NCBI RefSeq assembly: GCF_031157355.1 | Contig: NZ_JAVIFT010000001.1 | Span: 1,054,001-1,118,000 of the forward strand | DNA length: 64,000 bases | Direction of reading: 5' to 3' | Source: Hyphomicrobium sp. LHD-15 | GTDB lineage: Bacteria > Pseudomonadota > Alphaproteobacteria > Rhizobiales > Hyphomicrobiaceae | In this document: positions 56,034-64,000 of the stretch, piece after piece | How positions within the stretch are numbered: the stretch's first letter is position 1 | How the letters are laid out: each line of letters starts with the position of its first letter | Position numbers and translations under genes: made by a program | Notes under the pieces: model-generated | Seen by the model: only the letters and a program-made list of their open reading frames with translations | What the model was told of the DNA's origin: nothing | Database searches by the model: none

Positions 56034-57785
56034 TCAGGCGGCACCGCGATCCTTGTCCTTTGCGGCGTCTTCCTTTGCGGCGTCTTTCGCGCCTTGACGC
56101 TTCGCGGCACGACCCGCGGTTTCGGGCCCTTCGTACGTGCAGCGGGCCGGCGCCCGCACCTTCCAGGAGAGGCCCGTCGGGGCGTAGTCGACCTTCACCT
56201 CGGCATCGAGCGACTTTTCGACCATGGCCACCATGATGGTGTAGCCGAAGCCGCGCCGCTCCGACGGGGTGACGGCCGGACCGTCGTTCTCGACCCAATC
56301 GAGCAAGAACTCGCGCTCCTCACCCGACCCCGCGAGGCGCCACGACACCTCGACACGGCCCTCGGCGTCGGACAGGGCGCCGTACTTGCTGGCATTGGTC
56401 GCAAGCTCGTGCAGCGCCATACCGATGGCCTGTGCCGCGGGCGGCTGCAAGCGCACGGGCGGACCGGAGATCTCGATGCGGGTGCCGATCAGCTCCCGGA
56501 ACAGCGAGAGCTGGGAGCGCACCAGGTCGGAGACGCGGACACCCTGCCAATTGCTCTCGATCAAGAGATCCTGGCTGGCGGCGAGGCCCACGATCCGATC
56601 CGAGAACTGACGCACGAATTGCTTCGGGTCAGTCGACGGCATCTGGCGCGCGATGGCCTGCACAACCGCCAGCATGTTCTTCGAGCGATGATTGACCTCG
56701 CGCATCAGGAGCAGGATCTGCTGCTCGGCCTGCTCGCGCAATTTGGCGGTTTCGACCAACGCCTCGCCGATCGCATTGGCTTCGGTGATCAGCGTCGGCG
56801 CGAACTCGACCGTGCGGCCTTCGCCGAGCGCCTTGGCCGCGCTTTCCGCCTGATTGAGCGGCTTCGTGATCACCCGCGCCACGCCAACCGCGCCGGCAAT
56901 GCCGACGCAGGTGAACGCAGCCACAATGAGCACGTAACTCAACAGGGCTTCGCGCGCGGCGGCATCGACGAGCGCAGTCGGCACCGACACGTAGACGATC
57001 CATTCGCCGACACCGGAGGTTGCGGTTCCCCAGTTCACGGGGCGGCCCTCGACGTCGGTTCCCTGAGGCACGCTACCGGCTTCCTCGGCTTTGGGAACGT
57101 CGGTTAGAGGCCTGCCGACAAAACGATCGTGGAGGCGCGTGCGGGCAATGATCGTTCCCTCGCGATCGGTAATCGTCGCGCGCCAGTCCGGCGGCAACTT
57201 CTGGCGATCGAGCAGCTCCTTCATCAAAACCGGTTCGAGCGACAGCGACAGGACATAGCGCAACTTTCCTTCGCGCATGACCGGAACGCTGACCGCCATC
57301 ACGGCCTTCTTGGCGACGTCGCCGATCACCACGTCGGAGACGTAGGGCCGCTTGTGCTGGAGGAACCGATCGTCGAAGCCCTGGCTAATCGGCAAGGGCG
57401 CGCCGTAGGGAACCCGCGTGTTGAAAAGCTGCTGGCCGTTCATGTCGCGCAGGAAAGCGTAGAGGCCGCGAGATTTCAGCGCCGCCTCGGCTTGCCGATA
57501 CACGGTCGCGAAATCATCCTCAGCGAGAGCCGGGGTGGTCGCCAGCGACTCGAGCACGGCGATGTAGCCGTTCAGGGTCTGATCGAGATCAGCCGAGATG
57601 CGTTCCGCCGTGCGCTTGGTTTCACCAAAGAGGCGCGCGCGCTCGCTGGACGTCAGCCGCGCTGCTTCCATCCCGAGCAACGCGAGCAGCGGCACCGCCA
57701 GAGCGATGATCGAAAGAGCCAAAAAGTAGGAGACCGGCCAAGGGGGGCGTAGGGACAATTTTCGTTCCATTCCGGGCGATGCCAT
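56034..57785 (-). CDS. HWE/HisKA_2-family sensor histidine kinase
   Basis: A 583-residue membrane kinase. Membrane helices lie at about 18-40 and 280-303 and enclose a periplasmic sensor domain with a CACHE-like look (ERISADLDQTLNGYIAVLES near 61). A HAMP-like linker follows. The phospho-acceptor is His366 in LMREVNHRSKNML, and the N box is HELATNASKYGALS near 456. The C-terminal 35 residues are a Lys/Ala/Asp-rich tail not usual for the family. MERK five codons later is an alternative start. No response regulator gene is adjacent. Confidence 0.88.
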   Translation of the reverse strand: MASPGMERKLSLRPPWPVSYFLALSIIALAVPLLALLGMEAARLTSSERARLFGETKRTAERISADLDQTLNGYIAVLESLATTPALAEDDFATVYRQAEAALKSRGLYAFLRDMNGQQLFNTRVPYGAPLPISQGFDDRFLQHKRPYVSDVVIGDVAKKAVMAVSVPVMREGKLRYVLSLSLEPVLMKELLDRQKLPPDWRATITDREGTIIARTRLHDRFVGRPLTDVPKAEEAGSVPQGTDVEGRPVNWGTATSGVGEWIVYVSVPTALVDAAAREALLSYVLIVAAFTCVGIAGAVGVARVITKPLNQAESAAKALGEGRTVEFAPTLITEANAIGEALVETAKLREQAEQQILLLMREVNHRSKNMLAVVQAIARQMPSTDPKQFVRQFSDRIVGLAASQDLLIESNWQGVRVSDLVRSQLSLFRELIGTRIEISGPPVRLQPPAAQAIGMALHELATNASKYGALSDAEGRVEVSWRLAGSGEEREFLLDWVENDGPAVTPSERRGFGYTIMVAMVEKSLDAEVKVDYAPTGLSWKVRAPARCTYEGPETAGRAAKRQGAKDAAKEDAAKDKDRGAA

Positions 57786-57920
57786 CCAAGCCGTCGATAC
57801 CGCTCAGTAATACATCAACCCGCACACACCTCATTTGGTTTCCAAACACGGTAAGTGTGGCCATTCTTGGAGATCGTGGCTCCAAGATGCAAAAAATACG
57901 AAAAATCGAAGACTTCGCGT

Positions 57921-58862
57921 TTAGACGCGGCCCGATTCGGCCGTGTTCTCGACGCCGGCTTTCACCACCTGCTCGGTCAGCGCGGGCGAGCAATACTCAA
58001 TGAAGCGGTAAGCGTAGCCTCTGAGGTAGGTACCGCGGCGCACCGCGATCCGGGAGACGTTCTCCTCGAAGAGGTGGTGCGCGTCGATCAGCCGAAGCCC
58101 AGGATCACGAACGGCATCGAATGCCATCGACGCGACGATCCCGACGCCCAGGCCCAGCTCGACATAGGCCTTGATCACGTCAGCGTCCAAGGCGGAGAGC
58201 ACGATGTCGGGCACGATGCCGGCGTCGGCAAACGACTTGTCGACCTTCGGGCGGCCGGTGAAGCCTTCGCTATAGGTGATCAGCGGCCACTCGGCGAGCG
58301 CCTCGAGGGTCAGCTTCTCCTCCTGCTCGAGCGCGTGCCCAGCCTTCACGATGACGCCGTGGTGCCACGTATAATAGGGGAACGAGACGAGCTCATTTGC
58401 GTCCTGCAGCGATTCCGTCGCGATGCCGATATCGGCCGTGCCGTCGGCCAGCATGCGGGCGATTTCGGTCGGGCTGCCCTGGTGCAGCACGAGGTGCACG
58501 TTGGGGAAGACATTGCGGAACTTGGCGACGACGTGCGGCAGCGCGTAGCGTGCCTGGGTGTGCGTGGTCGCGACGTCGAGCTGGCCGCGATCCTTGTTTG
58601 CGAATTGCTCGCCGAGCTTCTTGATGTTCTGCGTATCGAGAAGAATGCGCTCGACGATGCCCACGAGCTCACGTCCCGGCTCAGTCAGGCCGAGGAGGCG
58701 CTTGCCGCGACGGACGAAAAGCTCGACGCCCAGTTCGTCCTCGAGATCCTTGATGTGCTTCGAGACACCGGATTGCGAGGTGTAAAGCGCGTTGGCGACA
58801 TCGGTGAGATTGAAGTTGCGTTTGACCGTCTCACGGATGATGCGAAGCTGCTGAAAGTTCAT
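57921..58862 (-). CDS. cysB: CysB-like LysR-family regulator
   Basis: A 313-residue LysR-type regulator of the CysB branch. The N-terminal helix-turn-helix reads MNFQQLRIIRETVKRNFNLT then LYTSQSGVSKHIKDLEDELG. The effector domain contains TTHTQARYALPHVVAKFR near residue 99, a CysB-type ligand segment. ATG at 58862 is chosen because it matches the family N-terminus. CysB-type proteins activate sulfate-assimilation genes in response to N-acetylserine, which fits the cysTWA genes upstream on the same strand. Confidence 0.9.
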   Translation of the reverse strand: MNFQQLRIIRETVKRNFNLTDVANALYTSQSGVSKHIKDLEDELGVELFVRRGKRLLGLTEPGRELVGIVERILLDTQNIKKLGEQFANKDRGQLDVATTHTQARYALPHVVAKFRNVFPNVHLVLHQGSPTEIARMLADGTADIGIATESLQDANELVSFPYYTWHHGVIVKAGHALEQEEKLTLEALAEWPLITYSEGFTGRPKVDKSFADAGIVPDIVLSALDADVIKAYVELGLGVGIVASMAFDAVRDPGLRLIDAHHLFEENVSRIAVRRGTYLRGYAYRFIEYCSPALTEQVVKAGVENTAESGRV

Positions 58863-59134
58863 TTTGAAACCTGTGATGCTATGTGGCAGCGCCAGCGACC
58901 GCCGCAAACCGGGTGGTCTGCTAAGCGCGCGAAGCGGCACGGAGAAAGCTGGTTGGTAGGATGGCACCGAACGAGGCGCCAGAAAAGAGAAGACGAAAAG
59001 CGGGCTTCTTAGGAAGCGTCAACACCGCTCAAGCGCCCAGCCGATGCTGCGGCATCGGCCTGCGCGTATGGGGCGGCACTCCCTCATCCTCGTCATGACG
59101 CGTATCGCTCTCTACCAGGAGGTCTTAACGGCCG

Positions 59135-60208
59135 TCACTTGTCGCCAAACAGGCTCAAGCGGCGGCTCTTGATGCGCACGGCCTCTCCGGTCGCCAGGCT
59201 CAGTGCGGCGAGATCGGCGGGCGTTACCTCGACCTCGAAGTAGTCCTTTTTGCCCTGGCGCGCATCTCCATTGGCGATCAGCTCGACGCGGGTGATGGCG
59301 CCGCTGGAGAGGATCCTGTTGACCTTGGCCGCAACGCCCTCGCCTTCGGCACCCTTGATGATCTCGGTATCGTGCGGGCGCGCGAATGCGATCACCGACG
59401 CGCCGTCGTTGAGATCCGTGCGGTTGTGAGGCAGGAGATCGTTGCCGACGCGGACATAGCCGCCTTCGACGTGGCCGCGGAACTCGTTCACGGTGCCGAT
59501 GAAGCTGTAGGCAAAGGAGGTTGCCGGCTCGTTGTAGATCTCGCGCGGCGAGCCGATCTGCTCGATGCGGCCCTTGTTCATCAGCACGATGCGATCGGAA
59601 ACCTCGAGGGCCTCTTCCTGGTCATGCGTCACGAACACAGACGAAATGTGTAGCTCGTCGTGCAGGCGGCGCAGCCAACGACGCAGTTCCTTGCGGACCT
59701 TGGCGTCGAGCGCACCGAACGGCTCGTCGAGCAGGAGAACCTGCGGCTCGACGGCGAGCGCGCGAGCGAGCGCGATGCGCTGGCGCTGGCCGCCCGAGAG
59801 CTGGGCGGGGAAGCGGTCGGCGAGCCAATCGAGCTGGACGAGATCGAGCAGGCGATGAACCTTCGCGCGGATCTCCTTCTCGGGCGGGCGATGGGCCTTG
59901 GGCTTCACCCGAAGGCCGAAGGCGACGTTCTCGAACACCGTCATGTGGCGGAACAGGGCGTAGTGCTGGAACACGAAGCCGACCTGACGCTCGCGGACAT
60001 GCTTGTTGGACGCGTCCTCGCCCGAAAGAATGATCGAGCCTTCATCCGCCGTTTCTAGGCCCGCGATGATGCGGAGCAACGTCGTCTTTCCGCAGCCCGA
60101 GGGTCCGAGCAAGGCAATCAGCTCGCCCGGCGGCAGATCGAGGTTAATGTTGTTCAACGCCTTGAAGGAGCCGAACGACTTGGAGATGTTCTTGACCTCG
60201 ATGCTCAT
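59135..60208 (-). CDS. cysA: Sulfate/thiosulfate ABC transporter ATP-binding protein
   Basis: A 357-residue ABC ATPase. Walker A is [15 protein letters not shown] near residue 32, the signature [16 protein letters not shown] near 136, Walker [13 protein letters not shown] near 156, and [16 protein letters not shown] near 189. A C-terminal TOBE-like domain follows from about residue 240. ATG at 60208 overlaps the cysW stop as ATGA. It powers sulfate uptake through CysT and CysW. Confidence 0.94.
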   Translation of the reverse strand: MSIEVKNISKSFGSFKALNNINLDLPPGELIALLGPSGCGKTTLLRIIAGLETADEGSIILSGEDASNKHVRERQVGFVFQHYALFRHMTVFENVAFGLRVKPKAHRPPEKEIRAKVHRLLDLVQLDWLADRFPAQLSGGQRQRIALARALAVEPQVLLLDEPFGALDAKVRKELRRWLRRLHDELHISSVFVTHDQEEALEVSDRIVLMNKGRIEQIGSPREIYNEPATSFAYSFIGTVNEFRGHVEGGYVRVGNDLLPHNRTDLNDGASVIAFARPHDTEIIKGAEGEGVAAKVNRILSSGAITRVELIANGDARQGKKDYFEVEVTPADLAALSLATGEAVRIKSRRLSLFGDK

Positions 60209-61101
60209 GAAGACGTCTCCTCGGCGGTTGAAAGACCCGCCCGCCACTCGATGTAAGTCTTGACGGTCAGGGTTACGAGTGCCAGCAGCGCGAGCAACGA
60301 TGCGACGGCAAAAGCGGCCGCAAACTGGTACTCATTGTATAGAATTTCGACGTGCAGCGGCATGGTGTTGGTCTCGCCGCGAATATGGCCGGACACGACC
60401 GACACGGCTCCGAACTCGCCCATGGCGCGTGCGTTGCAAAGAATGACGCCGTAAAGCAGCGCCCACTTCACGTTGGGCAGCGTCACGCGCCAGAACGTCT
60501 GCAATCCCGAAGCGCCGAGCGTCACGGCCGCCTCCTCTTCGTCGCGACCCTGCGATTGCATCAGCGGAATTAGCTCGCGGGCGACGAACGGGAAGGTGAC
60601 GAAGACCGTGGCCAGCACGATACCGGGAATGGCGAAGATGACGCGAATGTCGTTGTCGATGAGCCAGGGTCCGAACCAGCCGTGCGCGCCGAAGATCAAT
60701 ACGTAGATCAGGCCTGCGACAACCGGCGAAACCGAGAACGGCAAGTCGATGAAGGTGATGAGAAGGTGCTTGCCGGGAAACTCGAACTTGGCGATGGCCC
60801 ATGCGGCTGCGATGCCGAAGACAAGGTTCAGCGGCACCGAGATGGCGGCGGCGATCAGGGTCAGCTTGATGGCGGAAAGCGCATCAGGTTCCACCAGGGC
60901 CGCGAAGTAGGTTTCCCAGCCCTTGCGCAGGGCTTCGATGAACACGGCAACAAGCGGGAGCAGAAGAAACAGTGCGAAGTAGGAGAGCCCGACGGCGAGC
61001 AGCGTGTACTTGACCCACCGCCTGTCGCGCGTTGCGAGGTTGGCTTCGAAGCGTGTCGCGGAACCCGAATGGGGCGAGAGATGTGCAGCAGCTCCGGCCA
61101 T
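60205..61101 (-). CDS. cysW: Sulfate ABC transporter permease CysW
   Basis: A 298-residue permease with about six membrane helices. The cytoplasmic EAA-type loop is [20 protein letters not shown] near residue 182, with [14 protein letters not shown] as the contact to CysA. CysW is told from CysT by its order and by [20 protein letters not shown] near 214. Its ATG overlaps the cysT stop by one base (TAATG). Confidence 0.93.
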   Translation of the reverse strand: MAGAAAHLSPHSGSATRFEANLATRDRRWVKYTLLAVGLSYFALFLLLPLVAVFIEALRKGWETYFAALVEPDALSAIKLTLIAAAISVPLNLVFGIAAAWAIAKFEFPGKHLLITFIDLPFSVSPVVAGLIYVLIFGAHGWFGPWLIDNDIRVIFAIPGIVLATVFVTFPFVARELIPLMQSQGRDEEEAAVTLGASGLQTFWRVTLPNVKWALLYGVILCNARAMGEFGAVSVVSGHIRGETNTMPLHVEILYNEYQFAAAFAVASLLALLALVTLTVKTYIEWRAGLSTAEETSS

Positions 61102-61937
61102 TAGGCGTTCCTCCCCGTGCGCTTGGTCGTCCAGGCCTGCAGGCCGTTAATGATCAGAAGCAATATGAACGAGAAGATGAGCATCACGGATGCGACGGCG
61201 GTTGCGCCCTCATAGTCGTATTGCTCGAGCTTGGTGATGATCATCAGCGGCGTGATTTCCGAGACGAGCGGAATGTTGCCGGCGATGAAGATGACCGAGC
61301 CGTATTCGCCAACGGCGCGGGCGAATGCGAGCGCGAACCCGGTGAGGAGCGCAGGTATGAGGCTTGGGAGAACGACGCGGCGGAAAGTCTGCCAGCGAGT
61401 GGCGCCTAGGCTGGCGGCGGCTTCCTCGAACTCGGCGTCGAGATCCTCGATGATCGGCTGGACGGTGCGAACGATGAATGGGAGACCGATGAACACCAGC
61501 GCGATCAAAATGCCGAGCGGCGTGAACGCCACCTTGATGCCGAACGGCTCCAGCAAGCTGCCGACCCAACCGTTCTTGGCATAAAGAGCGGTGAGCGAGA
61601 TGCCGGCGACCGCGGTCGGAAGCGCAAACGGCAGGTCGATCAGCGCGTCGACGAGCTTCTTGCCGGGGAAGGTATAGCGCACCAAACTCCAGGCCAGGAT
61701 CAGGCCGAACACGACATTGATCGCGGCAGCCAGGAGAGAGGCGCCGAAACTCAATTTGAAGGAGGCGATGACGCGCGGCGCGGTGACGGCGTTGACGAAG
61801 TTTTCCCACCCCATGCCGGCCGATTTGATGAAGACGGCAGAAAGAGGAATGAGGACGATGAGGGACAAATAGGCCAGCGTGAATCCAAGCGACAGCCCGA
61901 ATCCCGGCAGAACCCTTTTAGCGCGCGCGTAAGCCAT
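61101..61937 (-). CDS. cysT: Sulfate ABC transporter permease CysT
   Basis: A 278-residue permease with about six membrane helices. The EAA-type loop is DLDAEFEEAAASLGATRWQT near residue 169, and ALLTGFALAFARAVGEYGSV near 197 is the CysT pattern. It is the first gene of cysT-cysW-cysA. No sulfate-binding protein gene (sbp or cysP) is next to it, although these are usually upstream. Confidence 0.93.
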   Translation of the reverse strand: MAYARAKRVLPGFGLSLGFTLAYLSLIVLIPLSAVFIKSAGMGWENFVNAVTAPRVIASFKLSFGASLLAAAINVVFGLILAWSLVRYTFPGKKLVDALIDLPFALPTAVAGISLTALYAKNGWVGSLLEPFGIKVAFTPLGILIALVFIGLPFIVRTVQPIIEDLDAEFEEAAASLGATRWQTFRRVVLPSLIPALLTGFALAFARAVGEYGSVIFIAGNIPLVSEITPLMIITKLEQYDYEGATAVASVMLIFSFILLLIINGLQAWTTKRTGRNA

Positions 61938-62155
61938 TTTGATCTACTGCCTGTGTGTCAGTGCGCAATCGTCAAGGCGACTATCACAGAGACAGAACAC
62001 AGCAGTGCCGTCCAGGAGATCAGTTTCTCGACTTGTATGTATTTAGAAAGCAAGAGAACTCCCCCAGACTTGGCGTCCGCGCACCCTATGATCGGCCTCT
62101 TAGAACCAGAACTAACAAGAACTGCGATCGTTATTCGAAATCCTGGATTAGCCGA

Positions 62156-62812
62156 TCATGGTGTCGGCCCGACCACCACGAGATAGGCGGTCGCTTGTGA
62201 TGATGATGCGTTTTCAATGACATAGGCGTTTGACGCCTCAAAAGCGATTGCATCGCCCTGTTCGAGCGTTGTCGGCGCATCCCCGGAGACGGCGACCGTG
62301 AGACGCCCCTGGGCGACCACCAGATTGTGACGCGTGCCGATCTGAGCCGGCTGGAACTCCTCGCGATGGCCACCTGCGATGGTCAGCTCGAAAAAGCCGG
62401 TCGAACGCTGGCGATTTGCCGGCGACAGACTGCGCGCGGCGTAACGGCCTTCGCTGGTGACCAGAACGCTTGCGCGGTCGCGGCTCACGACGACGACCGT
62501 CGGCTCCCGCTCGGTGGCGACCAACGTTGCGACTGGAACGCCGAGCGCATCCGCCACCCGCCATAGCAGGCTCACGGTCGGTACGCTTTTGGCAGTTTCA
62601 ATCTGGCCGAGCATGGCGCGGCTTACGCCTGACAGTTCCGCCAAACGCTCGAGCGAAAGCCCCTGGGCCTTTCGAAGACGACGCAAATTGGATCCGACAA
62701 TGACGGGAACGTCACGTGCTGTCGCTTCGGGAATGGAGGCGTCGACGCCGACATCCCGCTCTTCGGGTTCTGCTGTGGACATAGATATCAAAGGTGCCGC
62801 AATCGTTTTCAT
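62156..62812 (-). CDS. XRE-family regulator with C-terminal cupin domain
   Basis: A 218-residue regulator. The N-terminal part has a Cro/CI-type helix-turn-helix (NLRRLRKAQGLSLERLAELS near residue 42, then RAMLGQIETAKSVPTVSLLW), and the C-terminal part is a cupin barrel (ITIAGGHREEFQPAQIG-like segment near 140, GDAIAFEASNAYVIEN near 190). The start at 62812 is uncertain; a second ATG at 62782 is also possible. It lies upstream of cysT on the same strand with a 218-base gap, so it may sense a small ligand and control sulfur genes, but this is inferred. Confidence 0.82.
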   Translation of the reverse strand: MKTIAAPLISMSTAEPEERDVGVDASIPEATARDVPVIVGSNLRRLRKAQGLSLERLAELSGVSRAMLGQIETAKSVPTVSLLWRVADALGVPVATLVATEREPTVVVVSRDRASVLVTSEGRYAARSLSPANRQRSTGFFELTIAGGHREEFQPAQIGTRHNLVVAQGRLTVAVSGDAPTTLEQGDAIAFEASNAYVIENASSSQATAYLVVVGPTP

Positions 62813-62919
62813 ATCCGACAACGTAGCGGCATCCCAGGTGCGGACGAACCAAGAAGAAAATATGTGCTTATGCGTTTGAGAGAATAGGCGAGGGTCCCGA
62901 AAGCTAAGGGAAAAATGCG

Positions 62920-62950
62920 GAAAGGGCCGCCCTTTGGAGGCGGCCCTTTC
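62920..62950 (-). terminator. Terminator after the right-edge porin gene
   Basis: Perfect 12-bp arms GAAAGGGCCGCC (62920-62931) and GGCGGCCCTTTC (62939-62950) with a 7-nt loop. On the minus strand CCGCATTTTT follows, so it can end transcription of the porin gene. Confidence 0.75.
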
Positions 62951-62978
62951 TAAAGTGTGCTCGTTTGTCGGGTGTCGA

Positions 62979-64000
62979 CTAGAACTTGATGATCGCGCCA
63001 GCCTGCACGAGATCGAGATCGTCGAACGACGCCTTGGCGAGGTCCGAGGTGCCGTTTTCAACCAGCGTCAAACCACCTTCGACGTGACGATAGTTGAGAT
63101 AAAGCACCATCGCCGCAGCATCGATCCCCTGAGCGATGCCAAATCCGTAGACCTGGAGATCGCTGCTCCAGATCTGCGCCGGCGCAGCTAGAACGGTGTT
63201 CAGCGGATCCGTTCCGCTGACCTGGCGAGCGATGGCGCCACCGGTGTAGTCATAATATTCGCCGTAGATCGTGGTCTTGCCGAGCGAATTGAACTTCTTC
63301 TCGATACCGGCCTGGACCGACCAGAAGCTCGACTTGTTGTCGGGGTTCGAGCCCGAGAAGGCCGGCACCGACGCGATGACGTCGTCCTTCACCTGGCCAG
63401 CACCTGCGTTCACGAACAGGCCTGTGGCCTCGTGCACGACACTGACCGAGCCGCCGAAGTGCTGGCATTCCTCGTCACTCTTCGAGGTGCCTTGACCGCG
63501 TGCGGGGCACTCGTGCTTGGTTTCGGGGCCGTCGGTGATCTGCAGGAAGCCAATGCCAGCAGCGACTTTCAGGCCCGCGAACTCGCCCGCATAGCGCAGC
63601 GCGATATCCCAATAGTCATCGCCGCCCCACGATGCCGATGCGGTGAAGCCAGCGAATGCCGGGGTTTCGTACTTGATTGCGTTCTGACGGCGGTCGCCGT
63701 CGCCGGGCTGGTCGCCCGAATCGATGAGAAGGCGACGCCAGGACAGAGCCGAAAGGTCACCGCTCGTGCTCGAACGCAGGAACAGGCCGAGGCCCGTATC
63801 CTCCACGTCGGAGTACTTGGAGAAGTCCTTGGTCTGCGTGAGGTTCGATTCCGTGATGCCGTCCGTTGCTGCGGCCTGCGTGCCAAGCGAAACGGTGCCG
63901 AGCTTCTTGTTCTTCAGGTACCAATAGCTGTCGCGCAGATCGAGGCCGACATCAGCTTTGGTGTCATCGCCGAGCGGGTTGCTCTGCGTGAACCGCTTCG
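62979..64000 (-). CDS. Porin, N-terminus beyond the window
   Basis: The visible 339 residues or so are the C-terminal part of an outer-membrane porin; the frame stays open to base 64000, where the upstream sequence reads LGDDTKADVGLDLRDSYWYL and KLGTVSLGTQAAATDGI. A shorter start at a GTG near 63806 is rejected because coding continues upstream. It ends in the usual aromatic residue, in DLVQAGAIIKF. It is paralogous to the porin at 49294. A strong terminator follows. Confidence 0.88.
   Translation of the reverse strand, partial: KRFTQSNPLGDDTKADVGLDLRDSYWYLKNKKLGTVSLGTQAAATDGITESNLTQTKDFSKYSDVEDTGLGLFLRSSTSGDLSALSWRRLLIDSGDQPGDGDRRQNAIKYETPAFAGFTASASWGGDDYWDIALRYAGEFAGLKVAAGIGFLQITDGPETKHECPARGQGTSKSDEECQHFGGSVSVVHEATGLFVNAGAGQVKDDVIASVPAFSGSNPDNKSSFWSVQAGIEKKFNSLGKTTIYGEYYDYTGGAIARQVSGTDPLNTVLAAPAQIWSSDLQVYGFGIAQGIDAAAMVLYLNYRHVEGGLTLVENGTSDLAKASFDDLDLVQAGAIIKF

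Overview
The window is about 64 kb of GC-rich DNA (roughly 62-66% GC in most genes) and reads as a chromosomal segment of an alphaproteobacterium of the order Hyphomicrobiales. Reasons: a long FtsZ with a large linker, the order murE-murF-mraY-murD-ftsW-murG-murC-murB-ddl-ftsQ-ftsA-ftsZ-lpxC-bamD-ligA, an HWE-type histidine kinase, and short intergenic hairpins of the TAGAGC type common in that order. The dimethylamine-oxidation operon at the left edge fits a methylotroph such as a Hyphomicrobium relative; that genus is an inference, not proved here. No rRNA, tRNA, CRISPR array, prophage or transposase was seen.

Layout. (1) 1-4.2 kb: end of a dimethylamine monooxygenase operon (DmmA-family zinc-ribbon subunit, flavin/2Fe-2S reductase, haem PAS-like oxygenase subunit, tetrahydrofolate-binding subunit), then a small cupin gene. 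(2) 4.5-6.3 kb: aguA-aguB, turning agmatine into putrescine. (3) 6.5-8.6 kb: an extreme Ala/Glu-rich protein and a small secreted protein. (4) 8.7-16.2 kb: proB-proA ... nadD-rsfS-rlmH, a common alphaproteobacterial run here split by a CheY-like protein, a cluster of palindromic repeats, a fatty-acid desaturase and a GtrA protein. (5) 16.4-23.3 kb: a DUF3754 protein, prmA, an aminopeptidase P, an unusual VOC-membrane-coiled-coil fusion and a Lys/Ala-rich secreted protein. (6) 23.4-43.4 kb: the minus-strand division and cell-wall (dcw) cluster plus lpxC, bamD and ligA. It lacks mraZ, rsmH, ftsL and ftsI before murE and recN between bamD and ligA. The first ~300 codons of ligA and its upstream region form a ~1 kb low-GC patch. 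(7) 43.5-52.3 kb: an iron-type locus around an Rrf2-family regulator, with two imelysin proteins, a Tat-secreted DUF1513 protein, a Bfd-like ferredoxin, a porin, a di-haem oxidoreductase and two unknown small proteins. (8) 52.3-57.8 kb: a FAD monooxygenase, a CHCC zinc-finger protein, an alpha/beta hydrolase, an extensin-like lipoprotein and an HWE sensor kinase. (9) 57.9-62.8 kb: a CysB-like regulator, sulfate transporter genes cysTWA, and an XRE-cupin regulator. (10) 62.98 kb to the edge: a porin cut by the window end, paralogous to the one in the iron locus.

Most notable: the Rrf2 regulator has lost the cysteines that normally hold an Fe-S cluster, and it sits beside a 37-bp nested palindrome and a 13-bp motif that recurs in its own upstream region. 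A mosaic family of palindromic repeats includes two compound copies whose 48-bp core is present in opposite orientations, and three repeats supply the stop codon of the preceding gene.
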